From: Saprospiraceae bacterium UBA6168
GTDB lineage: Bacteria; Bacteroidota; Bacteroidia; Chitinophagales; Saprospiraceae
Assembly: GCA_002435785.1 (NCBI GenBank)
Contig: DIUC01000054.1
Location: 50,623-114,622, forward strand
DNA length: 64,000 nucleotides
Direction: 5' to 3'
Shown here: positions 50,701 to 58,546 of the stretch, one piece after another
Layout: each line of letters begins with the position of its first letter
Position numbering within the stretch: the first letter of the stretch is position 1
The notes under the pieces: generated by a model
Databases searched by the model: none
Told to the model about the DNA's origin: nothing
The model's input: the letters and a program-made list of their open reading frames with translations, nothing else
Program-made: the position numbers and the translations under genes

Positions 50701-53188
50701 TGATGGTGTGCGGGTGACGGGCAATTTGCCGCCAAGGCAATCCATTGAGGAGCTTTCGGTCATCACTGGAGGCGTTGAAGCAAAGCATGGAACCAGCTTG
50801 GCAGAGGATATGCCAAGCGATGACAGGGGTTTTATTAGAATCGCCCCACCAGCCCCAAGTTTGAATGCACCATCTGCAAAACGCAAAATGGATGCCGCTG
50901 CCGACGTGAATCACATTCCCGTTCCACAAAATGCGGTGGCTACCCTCAACTTCCACGCCCCCCGCCAATTCTACGCCCCCAAGTACGACTCGGAATCCGC
51001 AATCCCCAATCCGCAATCCGCAATCCGAGATGATTTCCGCAAAACCGTCTTCTTCGCCCCCAAGCTGGAAGTCGGCAGGAACGGCAGGGCCACCGTCGAG
51101 TTCTACAACACCGACGCCATCAGCACCTTCCGGGCGACGGTGGAGGGCATTAGTTCCGGCGGGGGAATCGGGCGCAGCGAGCAGCGGTTTTTCACCCAAA
51201 TGCCGTTCAGCATGGACGTGAAGGCCCCCGTCAACCTGCTCACGGGCGACAAACTGGCCTTCCCGCTGGCGCTAACGAACAACACCGACAAGGCCATCAC
51301 GGGCAAACTTGAAATCAACATGCCCGCAGGTTTTTCTTTGGTAAAAAGCAATCCGAAAACCGTGACGCTAAAGCCAGGCGAAAGCACGACTATTTATCCA
51401 GAATACCTCGTCGGTCTGCCCGCAACTTCCGATACTACCAAATCAGGTTCCCCTTCAGGGGTCAGGGGTATGCAGGTCAGCTTTGAGGCAAACGGCCTCT
51501 CCGACGCCTTCACGCAAGACCTCAAAGTGCAGCCCCGTGGCTTCCCCGTTGACCTTGTTTTTGGGGGGAACGACCGGGACAAAACCTTCAACGTACCCGT
51601 GAAGGACGTGGTGGCGGGCAGCCTTTCGGCAACGTTCACGGTACACCCCAGCGTGCTCAGCGACCTGACGACGGGGATGGAGCGGATGATTCGGCAACCC
51701 AGCGGCTGCTTTGAGCAAACGAGCAGTTCCAACTATCCTAACTTATTGGTGGTCAACCTTTTGAAAACAACGAACACCGATGCGCAGGGACTGAAAACAA
51801 CGGCCATGCAGCACCTCGAAGCTGGCTACAATCGCCTCAAAACCTATGAGGTAAATGGCGGCGGCTTCGACTGGTACGGTAAGCCGCCAGCGCACGAATC
51901 GCTCACGGCCTACGGCTTGATGCAGTTCGTGGACATGAAAGCCGTGTATCCGGTGGAGCAGGATTTGATTGACCGGACGGCAGCATGGCTGCTCACCCGC
52001 AAGGATGGGAAGGGCGGCTGGCAGGGCAGCAAACAGGGACTGCACAGTTGGCACCAGCAGTCGCCCGTGCGGGATGCGTACATCAACTGGGCGCTGACGG
52101 AGGCGGGCTATGGCAAACAGGTGGCCGCCGAATTGGCAAAAACGGTGACGGATGCCCGTGAGATGCAAGACCCGTATATCGTGGCCTTAGCGGCCAAGTC
52201 CTTGCTGAACCTCGGCGACCGACGGGCGGAGGAGTTCCTTTCCATGTTGGCCAAAAGTCAAGCTGCCGACGGGAGTTGGACGGGCAAGACAATAAGCATG
52301 ACCCACTCCACGGGCAAAAACCTGACGGTGGAGACGACGGCCTTGGCCACACTTGCCTTTTTGGCGAATGCCGATGCCGCAGAGGGCGGCGCTTCGGGCG
52401 CAGAAATGGCCATCGTGAACAAGGCGGTGACTTACCTTGCTGGCGCAAAATCGCAGTACGGGTTCGGCTCTACGCAAGCGACGGTTTTGGCACTGAAAGC
52501 CCTTGTGGCGAATGCGAAAAACGTGAAAAAGAGCATTGGCGGGGAGGTGCAGCTATTCGTGAACGGCAAGTCGGTCGGCAAGCGACCTTTTTCCGCCGAT
52601 GAGCGTAAACCATTGGTTTTCAATGGTTTGGAGCAATATTTTACCGAAGGGAAAAATGAAGTGAAAGTGAAGTTTGCCAACGGCGACCCGCTGCCCTACG
52701 ACCTGTCGGTGAAGTATTCCACGACGCTGCCGTACAGCCACCCGGATTGCAAATTGGCGCTGAAAACGACACTTCGTGGAAGCACGTCCACCCAATCCGC
52801 ATTTACTGACGTGAATCTTCGATTTCGCAATCCGCAATCCGCAATCGGCGAGACGCTGAGATTGACCACCACCATCACCAATACTGCCGCCGCCGCCGTG
52901 CCCAACCCAATCGCCATCGTGGGCATACCTGCTGGATTGAGCGTACAGCCGTGGCAGGTGAAGCAGATGCAGGAGCGGGGCTTGATGGATTTTTATGAAA
53001 TCAAGGACAGTTACGTGGTGTTCTACTTCCGGGGCATGGGCGCTGGCGAAGTGAAAGACCTGCACCTTGACCTGAAAGCGGACGTGCCAGGTGAGTACGA
53101 GGCCCCTGCGTCAGCCGCTTGGCTCTACTACTCCAACGATGCGGTGGTTTGGAGCAAGCCGGAACGGGTGGTGATTGTGGAAAATTAG
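47789..53188 (+). CDS. Anti-sigma-like / macroglobulin / TonB-plug / thioester A2M fusion protein
   Basis: Very large single-pass membrane protein, 1799 residues. Residues 1-40 resemble the cytosolic N-terminus of Bacteroidota anti-sigma factors (LADHEFDFNPAAWKKMEQIL); a membrane helix spans about 42-62 (IILAMTTVLFLLALLLM). The rest is outside the cytoplasm: MG-type domains from about 155 (KVYLQFDRTFFEPGEDIWF); a carboxypeptidase-regulatory domain about 777-860 (FDGYYSITNLEPGTYDVEYS); a TonB-receptor-type plug about 922-1002 (GADLNIRGSRSNSTNYYVDG, ELSVITGGVEAKHG); then A2M with thioester motif PSGCFEQ (Cys1307), where GCGEQ is the commoner form, and a helical thioester-domain barrel. No outer-membrane barrel is present. 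Several short palindromic sequences are inserted in frame. It probably traps or senses a protein or peptide and signals to the sigma factor encoded just upstream. Confidence 0.85.
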   Translation: MMNDNKNIKQKLADHEFDFNPAAWKKMEQILDDRTPNRSYFLTKIILAMTTVLFLLALLLMQRETPPVVRTASSQTTPQAFSQEKTIDNQGVAQATKPTKPDFRSLQNFGNLSQKNLSGLTTASPNPQSPITSFQDSSFFQKLFNQLSLHNERTSPEKVYLQFDRTFFEPGEDIWFNAYLRDANSLKASPKSEILYVELLGPNGSVLKKINLLAKGGTAAGDFKLDAKAPGGLYKIRAYTNWMRNTNEAFERNLQVQATVLPRLRMELDFMKKAYGPGDVVEAKLDLNTLANAPLSNYDFTGKASLEGQQFMEVSGKTDGRGHAKVKFDLPKGLETNDGLLNVLIQYNGQTESISRSIPIVLNKIDLQFMPEGGDMVAGLPATVAFKALNEWGKPADVSGKIVNSKGVEVARFESYHQGMGAFNFTPASGETYHAVLTKPVPPNPSSVVVETPNWGSAVRLPDAFPRGFSMKINPLQKDELTVEINSTEDEALHVALQSRGEIHFTQTLPARAGSHFVRIPVKNLPIGIAQVTLFDSQELPRAERLVFLNHDKQLKISVKTDKEKYLPREKVTMTVQVTDERGIAMPGQFSLAVADDNLLTFADDRQGHILSHLLLESELKGKVEEPNFYFEPKEKHPEKNELLALDYLMLTQGWRRLAWEEILEGQHVAMAFENERAVTRGLVTDKLGNPVPRILVGVKKSSMVAMTDEMGRFELDTLLPLNQPLGVFSSVWDGSQIIADGTSKVLQIRLPYEVKNADNNQVQMAPLVLSKPLQTRLEGTLKDAENGEPIIFATVAIYKNGVLKTGTETDFDGYYSITNLEPGTYDVEYSYTGYTPSRVTGMEVSSGKSNKWDEKLSAGVQLTEVVVKYERPLVTQDNTTMGSTVPLGRQKATPSRKESKDKQSGPKVTPWQPQPAAPVQGKMLNSEQIKALPTRDVNALASFSAGVATEDEGADLNIRGSRSNSTNYYVDGVRVTGNLPPRQSIEELSVITGGVEAKHGTSLAEDMPSDDRGFIRIAPPAPSLNAPSAKRKMDAAADVNHIPVPQNAVATLNFHAPRQFYAPKYDSESAIPNPQSAIRDDFRKTVFFAPKLEVGRNGRATVEFYNTDAISTFRATVEGISSGGGIGRSEQRFFTQMPFSMDVKAPVNLLTGDKLAFPLALTNNTDKAITGKLEINMPAGFSLVKSNPKTVTLKPGESTTIYPEYLVGLPATSDTTKSGSPSGVRGMQVSFEANGLSDAFTQDLKVQPRGFPVDLVFGGNDRDKTFNVPVKDVVAGSLSATFTVHPSVLSDLTTGMERMIRQPSGCFEQTSSSNYPNLLVVNLLKTTNTDAQGLKTTAMQHLEAGYNRLKTYEVNGGGFDWYGKPPAHESLTAYGLMQFVDMKAVYPVEQDLIDRTAAWLLTRKDGKGGWQGSKQGLHSWHQQSPVRDAYINWALTEAGYGKQVAAELAKTVTDAREMQDPYIVALAAKSLLNLGDRRAEEFLSMLAKSQAADGSWTGKTISMTHSTGKNLTVETTALATLAFLANADAAEGGASGAEMAIVNKAVTYLAGAKSQYGFGSTQATVLALKALVANAKNVKKSIGGEVQLFVNGKSVGKRPFSADERKPLVFNGLEQYFTEGKNEVKVKFANGDPLPYDLSVKYSTTLPYSHPDCKLALKTTLRGSTSTQSAFTDVNLRFRNPQSAIGETLRLTTTITNTAAAAVPNPIAIVGIPAGLSVQPWQVKQMQERGLMDFYEIKDSYVVFYFRGMGAGEVKDLHLDLKADVPGEYEAPASAAWLYYSNDAVVWSKPERVVIVEN
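48159..48186. repeat. In-frame word repeat 1 in the macroglobulin gene
   Basis: CCCCAATCCCCAATCACC-type tandem words translate as ASPNPQSPITS in a low-complexity linker after the membrane helix (about residues 123-133). Same word style as intergenic repeats. Confidence 0.65.
49109..49166. repeat. In-frame palindrome in the macroglobulin gene
   Basis: Arms 49109-49130 and 49145-49166 (GTACCACCGAACCCCAGTTC and near-complement, 20 of 22 pairs) lie in frame and are translated into a Pro/Ser-rich stretch (PVPPNPSSVVVETPNWGSAV). Confidence 0.8.
50991..51028. repeat. In-frame word repeat 2 in the macroglobulin gene
   Basis: Five direct copies of an AATCCGC/AATCCCC word, translated as SESAIPNPQSAIRD between the plug and the A2M domain. 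Confidence 0.8.
51446..51470. repeat. In-frame copy of the intergenic CCCCTGAAGGGG repeat
   Basis: The 25 bases are identical to 34448-34472, the right arm of the inverted repeat between SusC and SusD. Here they are translated in frame as part of SGSPSGVRGM. Confidence 0.9.
52821..52850. repeat. In-frame word repeat 3 in the macroglobulin gene
   Basis: Three direct copies of the CGCAATC word shared with 50991-51028, translated as RFRNPQSAIGE near the C-terminal beta-sandwich. Confidence 0.8.
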
Positions 53189-53420
53189 TGGAATTGGGGG
53201 AGTGGGGGAGTGGGAATTGATTCATCCTAAAAATATGGGGTTTATCGGTGTGGTTCATCGGTAAACCTCTTTTTTTATTGGGGTTTTCCGTGGAAAGCTG
53301 TGACAAGGAAAAAAACGATTCTCGGAACAGTTTTTGGAATTATCAGCGTACCTTGTATTGGCAAGGCCAATGTTCAAGCATGGAAAGGTCCCTTGGAGCA
53401 GTTTTAAAAATAAATGTTAG

Positions 53421-54926
53421 ATGAAGAACCTGATTGAAATTTCCCGGATTATTTCGAAGAAAAAAATAAGAAAGATTGAAATTTTCGATACCGCCTCGGT
53501 AGAGAACAAGGCCAGCAAGTTCACTGAATTTTACGATGCCCTGATGGCCGACCGGTTCAAGAACGACCGTGATGCGGCTTCCCTGCTTTACAAGTGCAGC
53601 CCCACCGACGACAAGTACCGCCAATTGAAGTCCCGTTTTCGCAAGCGGCTGATGAACACGCTTTTCTTCATTGACCAAGCACAGCCCAGCGTGGCGGGAT
53701 ACGACCGGGCGCATTTTTCCTGCCACAAGGATTGGACATTAGTGAAAATCCTTTTGTCCAATGAGGCCCACGACACTGCCGAAGAACTTGCCCGGCAGGT
53801 GCTGCTGGTGGCGCTGCGGTTCAAGTTTTCGGACATCATACTCAATTGCAGCCGGGTATTGAGGCAGTTCGCAGCCGAGGCTGGCGATGCCAAATTGTTC
53901 AACGAATACGATGGGCATATCAAGGAGTTCACCAACACTTTTTTGGCAGAAATCCGGTCAGAGGAGCTTCACCAACGGGTGCTGATGATATACGTCAGTC
54001 CCGCCGAGGAATTGGCGGAAATGGGGGAGGAGTTGCAGGGCTACTGCGATGCGCTGGTCAGCCTTTCGGAAATGCACGACTCGCCCGTGGTTTTTTACAA
54101 CATGTTCTTGGTGTGGACCTATCAGTACGAACTGCTGCGGGACTACGATAACATGTTGCTGATTTGTGCCCAGGCGGAGCAGTACATTGACCGAAACCCC
54201 AATTATTTGCAGGAGGACAAGTTGGCCACTTTTCAGCTCAAGAAAATGGCTGCCCACCTGCATTTGCAGGATTTCAAGAACGGCAAAATCACCGCAGAGC
54301 GCAGCTTGCAGATTTTTGAAGAGGGCAGCAATACTTGGTTCAATTTCATGGAATACTACCTGTTGACGGCCATGCACACCGAAAATTACATCCAAGGAGC
54401 GGCGGTGCTCATTCGGGCCAGAGCGCAGAGCAAGTTCAAGAAATTGGATATCGCATCAAGGGAAAAATGGCGCATTTACGAGGTCTATCTCAACTATTTC
54501 ATTGAAAAACAGTCGGGGCAAATCGAGGTGTTGAAGGAGCAATTGACCTCCACTTTTCGCATCAACCGCTTTCTAAAGGATGACCTTGGCCTGCCAAAGG
54601 AGCTGAGGGTGCTTACCGTTCACCTTCTGATAGGAAAGGTTCTGCTCCTGTTGGACCGGAAATCGCTGACAGAGGCTGCCGAGGCCATTGACAGTTTGCG
54701 GGGCCACGGAAAGTTCTTGGTGGAAATGGAAAGCTACCGGATGACTCAGTTCATCAAATTGGTGGTTCAGGTTCTGAAGGCCAATTTCAAGCTGCACGAA
54801 ATCGTCAACACCGAAAAGCCTTATGAAAACTTGGTGAGCCGGCCTTTTTCGTACCGTGGAAAGCTGACCGAGCTGGAGGTAGTTCCCTTTGATAAGCTTT
54901 GGAACCATTTGTTGTCAAAACTTTGA
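53421..54926 (+). CDS. Helical protein of unknown function (501 aa)
   Basis: Soluble 501-residue protein with no signal peptide or membrane segment. It begins MKNLIEISRIISKKKIRKIE, and is almost wholly alpha-helical by composition, with repeated 30-40 residue amphipathic blocks reminiscent of TPR or other helical-repeat scaffolds (for example KLATFQLKKMAAHLHLQDFK). I recognise no catalytic motif or named domain. The gene stands alone between the macroglobulin gene and a converging transporter gene. Function unknown; a scaffold or regulator role is only a guess from the fold type. Confidence 0.7.
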   Translation: MKNLIEISRIISKKKIRKIEIFDTASVENKASKFTEFYDALMADRFKNDRDAASLLYKCSPTDDKYRQLKSRFRKRLMNTLFFIDQAQPSVAGYDRAHFSCHKDWTLVKILLSNEAHDTAEELARQVLLVALRFKFSDIILNCSRVLRQFAAEAGDAKLFNEYDGHIKEFTNTFLAEIRSEELHQRVLMIYVSPAEELAEMGEELQGYCDALVSLSEMHDSPVVFYNMFLVWTYQYELLRDYDNMLLICAQAEQYIDRNPNYLQEDKLATFQLKKMAAHLHLQDFKNGKITAERSLQIFEEGSNTWFNFMEYYLLTAMHTENYIQGAAVLIRARAQSKFKKLDIASREKWRIYEVYLNYFIEKQSGQIEVLKEQLTSTFRINRFLKDDLGLPKELRVLTVHLLIGKVLLLLDRKSLTEAAEAIDSLRGHGKFLVEMESYRMTQFIKLVVQVLKANFKLHEIVNTEKPYENLVSRPFSYRGKLTELEVVPFDKLWNHLLSKL

Positions 54927-54939
54927 TTCCCAAATGGCT

Positions 54940-55145
54940 TAGGAACGTGTGAAAGATAAGTTGTTGCTTTCGGCGAGTGTATTTTTTCGGCTGGCAAGGC
55001 ACTAAAACAGGCGCATAACTTGTCCCGGCCTAAGTCGGGAGTGGTGCTACGCAACTGTTTTGGTAACCCTGTCTGCCGACAGGCAGGGAAGCCAGCGGGA
55101 AAAAGAAGCCGCCCAAAGTGACAAGTTATTTTTCACACGTTCCTT
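54940..55145. mobile_element. MITE-like element with about 55-base terminal inverted repeats
   Basis: The two ends are inverted copies over about 55 bases: TAGGAACGTGTGAAA on the left, TTTCACACGTTCCTTA on the right, continuing with scattered mismatches to GCTGGC. The 206-base element has inner hairpins, including CCTGTCTGCCGACAGGCAGG near 55070-55090 and CCCGGCCTAAGTCGGG near 55025. It has no coding capacity. A host-genome copy count would show whether it is a MITE. Confidence 0.7.
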
Positions 55146-55152
55146 AAAACAG

Positions 55153-55187
55153 AAAGCCCCCGAACTGTCAGCAGTCGGGGGCTTTTT
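55153..55187. terminator. Terminator between convergent genes
   Basis: AAAGCCCCCGAACTG pairs with CAGTCGGGGGCTTT (one bulged A), with a T-run after it. It lies just downstream of the POT transporter stop on the minus strand and can act in both directions. Confidence 0.9.
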
Positions 55188-55233
55188 GATTAGAAGTGGC
55201 GTCCTGTTTGGCAGTATTGCCTATCCCTTCAAA

Positions 55234-56799
55234 TTATTGAATGCCGTGCATCCATTTTTTCAAAATGGGCGAGAGCAAGAAAAGCAGAACGGCAGCCCCA
55301 AGGGTGACGTACACGCCCCAAACCATATAGACATCGGCAAATGCCTTGAGGGAGGCAGCGGCATCGCTGCCCTCACCGGGCGAGGCAATCTGCTTGCCCA
55401 ATTCACCTGCAATCTTGTGCGCAAAGGCGATGGACAAGAACCAAGCGCCCATGATGAAGCCCACCATTTTGGCGGGCGCCAGTTTTGTGACGACGGACAA
55501 CCCGACAGGCGAAATACTCAGCTCACCAGTGGTGTGGAACAGGTACATACCCACCAAGAAAATAACGGGTATCACTGCCCCGGCATTTACGCCATCGGCG
55601 ATGCTCCTTGCGCCCCAAACGATGATGAAGAAGCCCAAGGCAATCTGCAAAAGCCCGTAGAAGAACTTCATGGGGGTGCGTGGTTCCTTGCCCGTTTTGG
55701 CGAGCTTCAGCCATAGGCCGGCAAAGACCGGAGCAAAAAGCATGATAAACAGCGGGTTCAAGGACTGGAACTGGCCAGCGGTCACGCCGTGCTTGTTCAC
55801 GAACCTTTCCGTCAGGATGGTCAATGAGCCGCCCGCCTGCTCGAACAGGGTCCAGAAAATCATGTGGAAAAAGAACAAGGCCAAGAACACCAACAGGCGC
55901 TGGCCGTCCTCCCGGTTGTTGTTGGTCAGTGCGTTGTACATGACGTAGCCAAGCACAGCAATGCCACCCAATACGAGGATAATGTCCGTAATTCGTTCGT
56001 AATCAATCAACAATGCAAAAAGTGGGACGGAAACCAAGGACGCCAGGATGATAATGGACTGGCGGGACATGCCCGCAAAAATGGCATCCTTGAGCGTGGT
56101 CGGGTTGGGCGGGTTGCCCTTGTCCTCGTACTTGACCATGTTGTTCCAGAAAACGACCAAACCAAGCACCATGCCCAAGCCAGCGGCAAGGAAGCCGAGC
56201 GACCAGTCCACTTTCTGGGCCAAGTAGGCACAAGTGAGCGGTGCCAAGAAGGCTCCGATGTTTATGCCCATGTAGAAGATGGTAAAAGCACCGTCCTTGC
56301 GGGAATCGTTTTTGTCATAAAAAGTGCCAAGAAAACTGGAAATGTTGGGCTTGAAGAACCCATTGCCGACGGCCAACAAACCAAGGCCGGTAAAAAACAT
56401 GGTCTCGCTGCCCACGAATGCGGCGTTGGCGGCAAGGATGAATTGCGCAGCAGCCATGCAAACGCCGCCCAACAAAATCGTCCGGCGGAAACCGAGGATT
56501 TTGTCGGCGATCATGCCACCAATCACCGGTGCGGCATACAGGAGGGCGTTGAACGCCCCGTAAATACCATAGGCCCGTGCATCGGCCTCCCCTTGAATCA
56601 TGTCCACGAAAAGTACCCCCGTCATGTAGAGTACCAAGAACGAGCGCATGCCGTAGAACGAAAAACGCTCCCAAAGCTCTGTAAAGAATAGGGTAAAAAG
56701 GGCTTTAGGATGGGTTTTTCGTTGCGAGAGCACCACCAGTGGCACCCAAATAAGCACAAATGCCCATCCCACAATTAGCGAAACAAGTCCAATATCCAT
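55234..56799 (-). CDS. POT/PTR2-family proton-dependent oligopeptide transporter
   Basis: Inner-membrane MFS transporter of 521 residues importing di- and tripeptides with protons. The proton-coupling motif ExxERFxYYG appears as ELWERFSFYG at residues 41-50, and the PTR2 signature FYMGINIGAFLAPLTCAYLA near 175-195. About 14 hydrophobic helices are visible, and ISPVGLSVVTKLAP near 425 matches the conserved helix-10 motif. Start 56799 (MDIGLVSLIVG). The upstream gap holds an unusual branched palindromic element. Single-gene unit. Confidence 0.95.
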   Translation of the reverse strand: MDIGLVSLIVGWAFVLIWVPLVVLSQRKTHPKALFTLFFTELWERFSFYGMRSFLVLYMTGVLFVDMIQGEADARAYGIYGAFNALLYAAPVIGGMIADKILGFRRTILLGGVCMAAAQFILAANAAFVGSETMFFTGLGLLAVGNGFFKPNISSFLGTFYDKNDSRKDGAFTIFYMGINIGAFLAPLTCAYLAQKVDWSLGFLAAGLGMVLGLVVFWNNMVKYEDKGNPPNPTTLKDAIFAGMSRQSIIILASLVSVPLFALLIDYERITDIILVLGGIAVLGYVMYNALTNNNREDGQRLLVFLALFFFHMIFWTLFEQAGGSLTILTERFVNKHGVTAGQFQSLNPLFIMLFAPVFAGLWLKLAKTGKEPRTPMKFFYGLLQIALGFFIIVWGARSIADGVNAGAVIPVIFLVGMYLFHTTGELSISPVGLSVVTKLAPAKMVGFIMGAWFLSIAFAHKIAGELGKQIASPGEGSDAAASLKAFADVYMVWGVYVTLGAAVLLFLLSPILKKWMHGIQ

Positions 56800-57119
56800 A
56801 CTTAGTTTTTTTTGTTGGCAGGCCCGCCACTGATACTTTCAGGGTAGCTATTTAGGAGGGATGCGGGAGGGGAAGGAAAATTTCATTTTCCCTCCCCTCC
56901 CGCACTTTGGGGGTGTTTTTTGGGAAAATTGAAATTTTCCCAAAAAACACCCCCACTAAATAGTTACCTTTTTGGCATCAAAAAGCCCGGTTGCCGGTGT
57001 TTTGTTTGATAAAAAATAAGCGAAACTTGAAAGGCTGTCCAATAGCCAAATCGCGGCTAAAAATAGCGGAATTTTGAAACGGTGTACTCTAAATGCGGAA
57101 TTTTGTTCCGACCGGCTAT
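56800..57119. other. Gap with a branched palindromic element
   Basis: A 320-base gap; the structure at 56844-56967 is described separately. The rest is AT-rich and should hold the POT transporter promoter; no clear -7 box was identified. Confidence 0.6.
56844..56967. repeat. Three-way-junction palindromic element
   Basis: Outer arms GTAGCTATTTAG (56844-56855) and CTAAATAGTTAC (56956-56967, one mismatch) enclose two hairpins: 56863-56903 (GCGGGAGGGGAAGGAAAAT, 18 of 19 pairs) and 56909-56954 (GGGGGTGTTTTTTGGGAAAA, 22 perfect pairs, 2-base loop). Both hairpins share GGGGnnGGnAAAAT-type tops. The whole could extrude as a cruciform or fold as a three-way RNA. Confidence 0.88.
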
Positions 57120-57755
57120 TTATTTGGGAAAACTATCCGGCGAAGGCCCCATTTGTGGGCCTTCCACCTCCAGCGTCCAGCCCATGCTTTCTGCCATGAA
57201 CTTCATGGATTCTAGCAGGGAATTGCGCTGGGATGCCGCCGATTTTATCAAGTCGCTTTCGAGGGCTTTTTTTCGAATAAACTCCTTGGCATTGGCGTTC
57301 AGCTTGTTGTAGTCCGCAGGGGAAAAGGAGTTGAACACGCCCTCTTGCAGGTCGTAATAGTCGAGGTCATGCTCAATGGACAGGATTTCGGCAGGTGGGA
57401 TGCCGCTGAGGCGGATGGTTTTGGTCTCCGGCAAGGAGGTTATTTTCATTTTTTCCAGGTCGTAGCCGACGGACACCTTTGCCTTCACCCGAATGAGGGC
57501 TTTTTTCCTAAAAAAACTGAGGTCGTAGCCGTAGTAGTCCTGGTAGTCGTAAATCTCGGAGAAGTAGCCCTCAACCGTCACCAACTTGGCTACTTGCTTG
57601 ATGCGTTCGAGTAGTACCACGCCGTTTTCCGTCACCTGTACCTCCATGCGCTTGAAGTACCAACGGGTGAGCAGGATGCCACCAGCGAAGGTGGCCAACA
57701 AAGCGAAGAGGAGAAGGGTGTTTTTGATTGGAGGGGAGGAGGAGGTTTGCGGCAT
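57120..57755 (-). CDS. DUF4230-family membrane-anchored protein
   Basis: Protein of 211 residues. One N-terminal membrane helix (TLLLFALLATFAGGILLTRW, about residues 13-32) anchors a periplasmic domain of the DUF4230 family: RIKQVAKLVTVEGYFSEIYD, RKKALIRVKAKVSVGYDLEK, IRLSGIPPAEILSIEHDLDY, and a helical C-terminus. The family is found widely in bacteria and its function is unknown. Single-gene unit, the last gene with the GC content of the main part before the AT-rich block. Confidence 0.85.
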   Translation of the reverse strand: MPQTSSSPPIKNTLLLFALLATFAGGILLTRWYFKRMEVQVTENGVVLLERIKQVAKLVTVEGYFSEIYDYQDYYGYDLSFFRKKALIRVKAKVSVGYDLEKMKITSLPETKTIRLSGIPPAEILSIEHDLDYYDLQEGVFNSFSPADYNKLNANAKEFIRKKALESDLIKSAASQRNSLLESMKFMAESMGWTLEVEGPQMGPSPDSFPK

Positions 57756-57910
57756 AGCTGATAATTTTCACGAAGCAGGGAAAAAAACTGGTATCCCCTG
57801 AAAATCCGTTAAAAAAAAAGAACGACAAGCCTTTAGGGCGGAAAAGCGCCTTTTTATGGCCAAAGGAAGAATGTCAAAACAGCCTAATTGCCTTTCACCC
57901 CAGCATCAGC

Positions 57911-58471
57911 CTAAATGTTTTGAATGGAGATTCTTCTCTTTTCTTTTAGGGCTTTGAAATGTGAGGGCGTTAAACCTGTGGCCTTTTTAAATTGTGAGGA
58001 TAAATGTGCAACGCTGCTGTAATGTAGCTTATGTGCAATTTCAGAAAGGGTGTCCTCTCCAAAAATAATCAACTCCTTTATTCGCTCAATTTTCAAAGCG
58101 ATAATATATTGTTCTATGGTAGTTGCTTCAACTTCAGAAAAAAAGTTTGCTAAGTAAGAATAGCTGCTGTTTAATTGCTCGCTTAATAAAACAGAAAACT
58201 TAATATTTGGTTTATCTTCCGATTTGTAAACATAATCTACCATGACTTTTCTGATTTTCTCAATCAACAAGCCCTGCTTTTTTTCCAACAATTCCAATCC
58301 GGCTTTTTTGAATTTGCTGTTCAGTTCCTTTTTTTTGTCGTCACTAATATCTTCCTTCGTTTCAATTTCACCTAATTCTACTTTAACACACGGTATGTCA
58401 AGTTCTTCCAAAGTTTCTTTGACAAATAATTTGCAGCTTTCGCAAGCCATATTTTTTACGTAGATTTTCAT
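57911..58471 (-). CDS. AraC-type regulator with CxxC metal-binding-like N-terminus
   Basis: Transcription regulator of 186 residues. The N-terminus MKIYVKNMACESCKLF looks like a heavy-metal-associated (HMA) domain with the metal-binding pair Cys10-x-x-Cys13; about residues 85-180 are an AraC-type double helix-turn-helix (TLSEIAHKLHYSSVAHLSSQ then FKKATGLTPSHFKALKEKRR). Relatives of this kind often keep the HMA-like fold but lose the Cys pair; here both Cys are kept, so copper or another soft metal could be the signal. The start 58471 is preferred over 58507 because it begins at the HMA strand. Upstream lie a -7 box and an operator-like palindrome. Confidence 0.85.
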   Translation of the reverse strand: MKIYVKNMACESCKLFVKETLEELDIPCVKVELGEIETKEDISDDKKKELNSKFKKAGLELLEKKQGLLIEKIRKVMVDYVYKSEDKPNIKFSVLLSEQLNSSYSYLANFFSEVEATTIEQYIIALKIERIKELIIFGEDTLSEIAHKLHYSSVAHLSSQFKKATGLTPSHFKALKEKRRISIQNI

Positions 58472-58546
58472 AAGCTTGTTTTTTTGATAAGTTAAATCAT
58501 TATCCATCCAAAAGGTGAAAAATGGTTGTGTTGTTCATCTAACTTG

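Larger units (their letters stand above)
54927..55233. other. Gap with a miniature inverted-repeat element and a terminator
   Basis: A 307-base gap between convergent genes. It is almost filled by the element at 54940-55145 and the hairpin at 55153-55187, each described separately. Confidence 0.8.
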
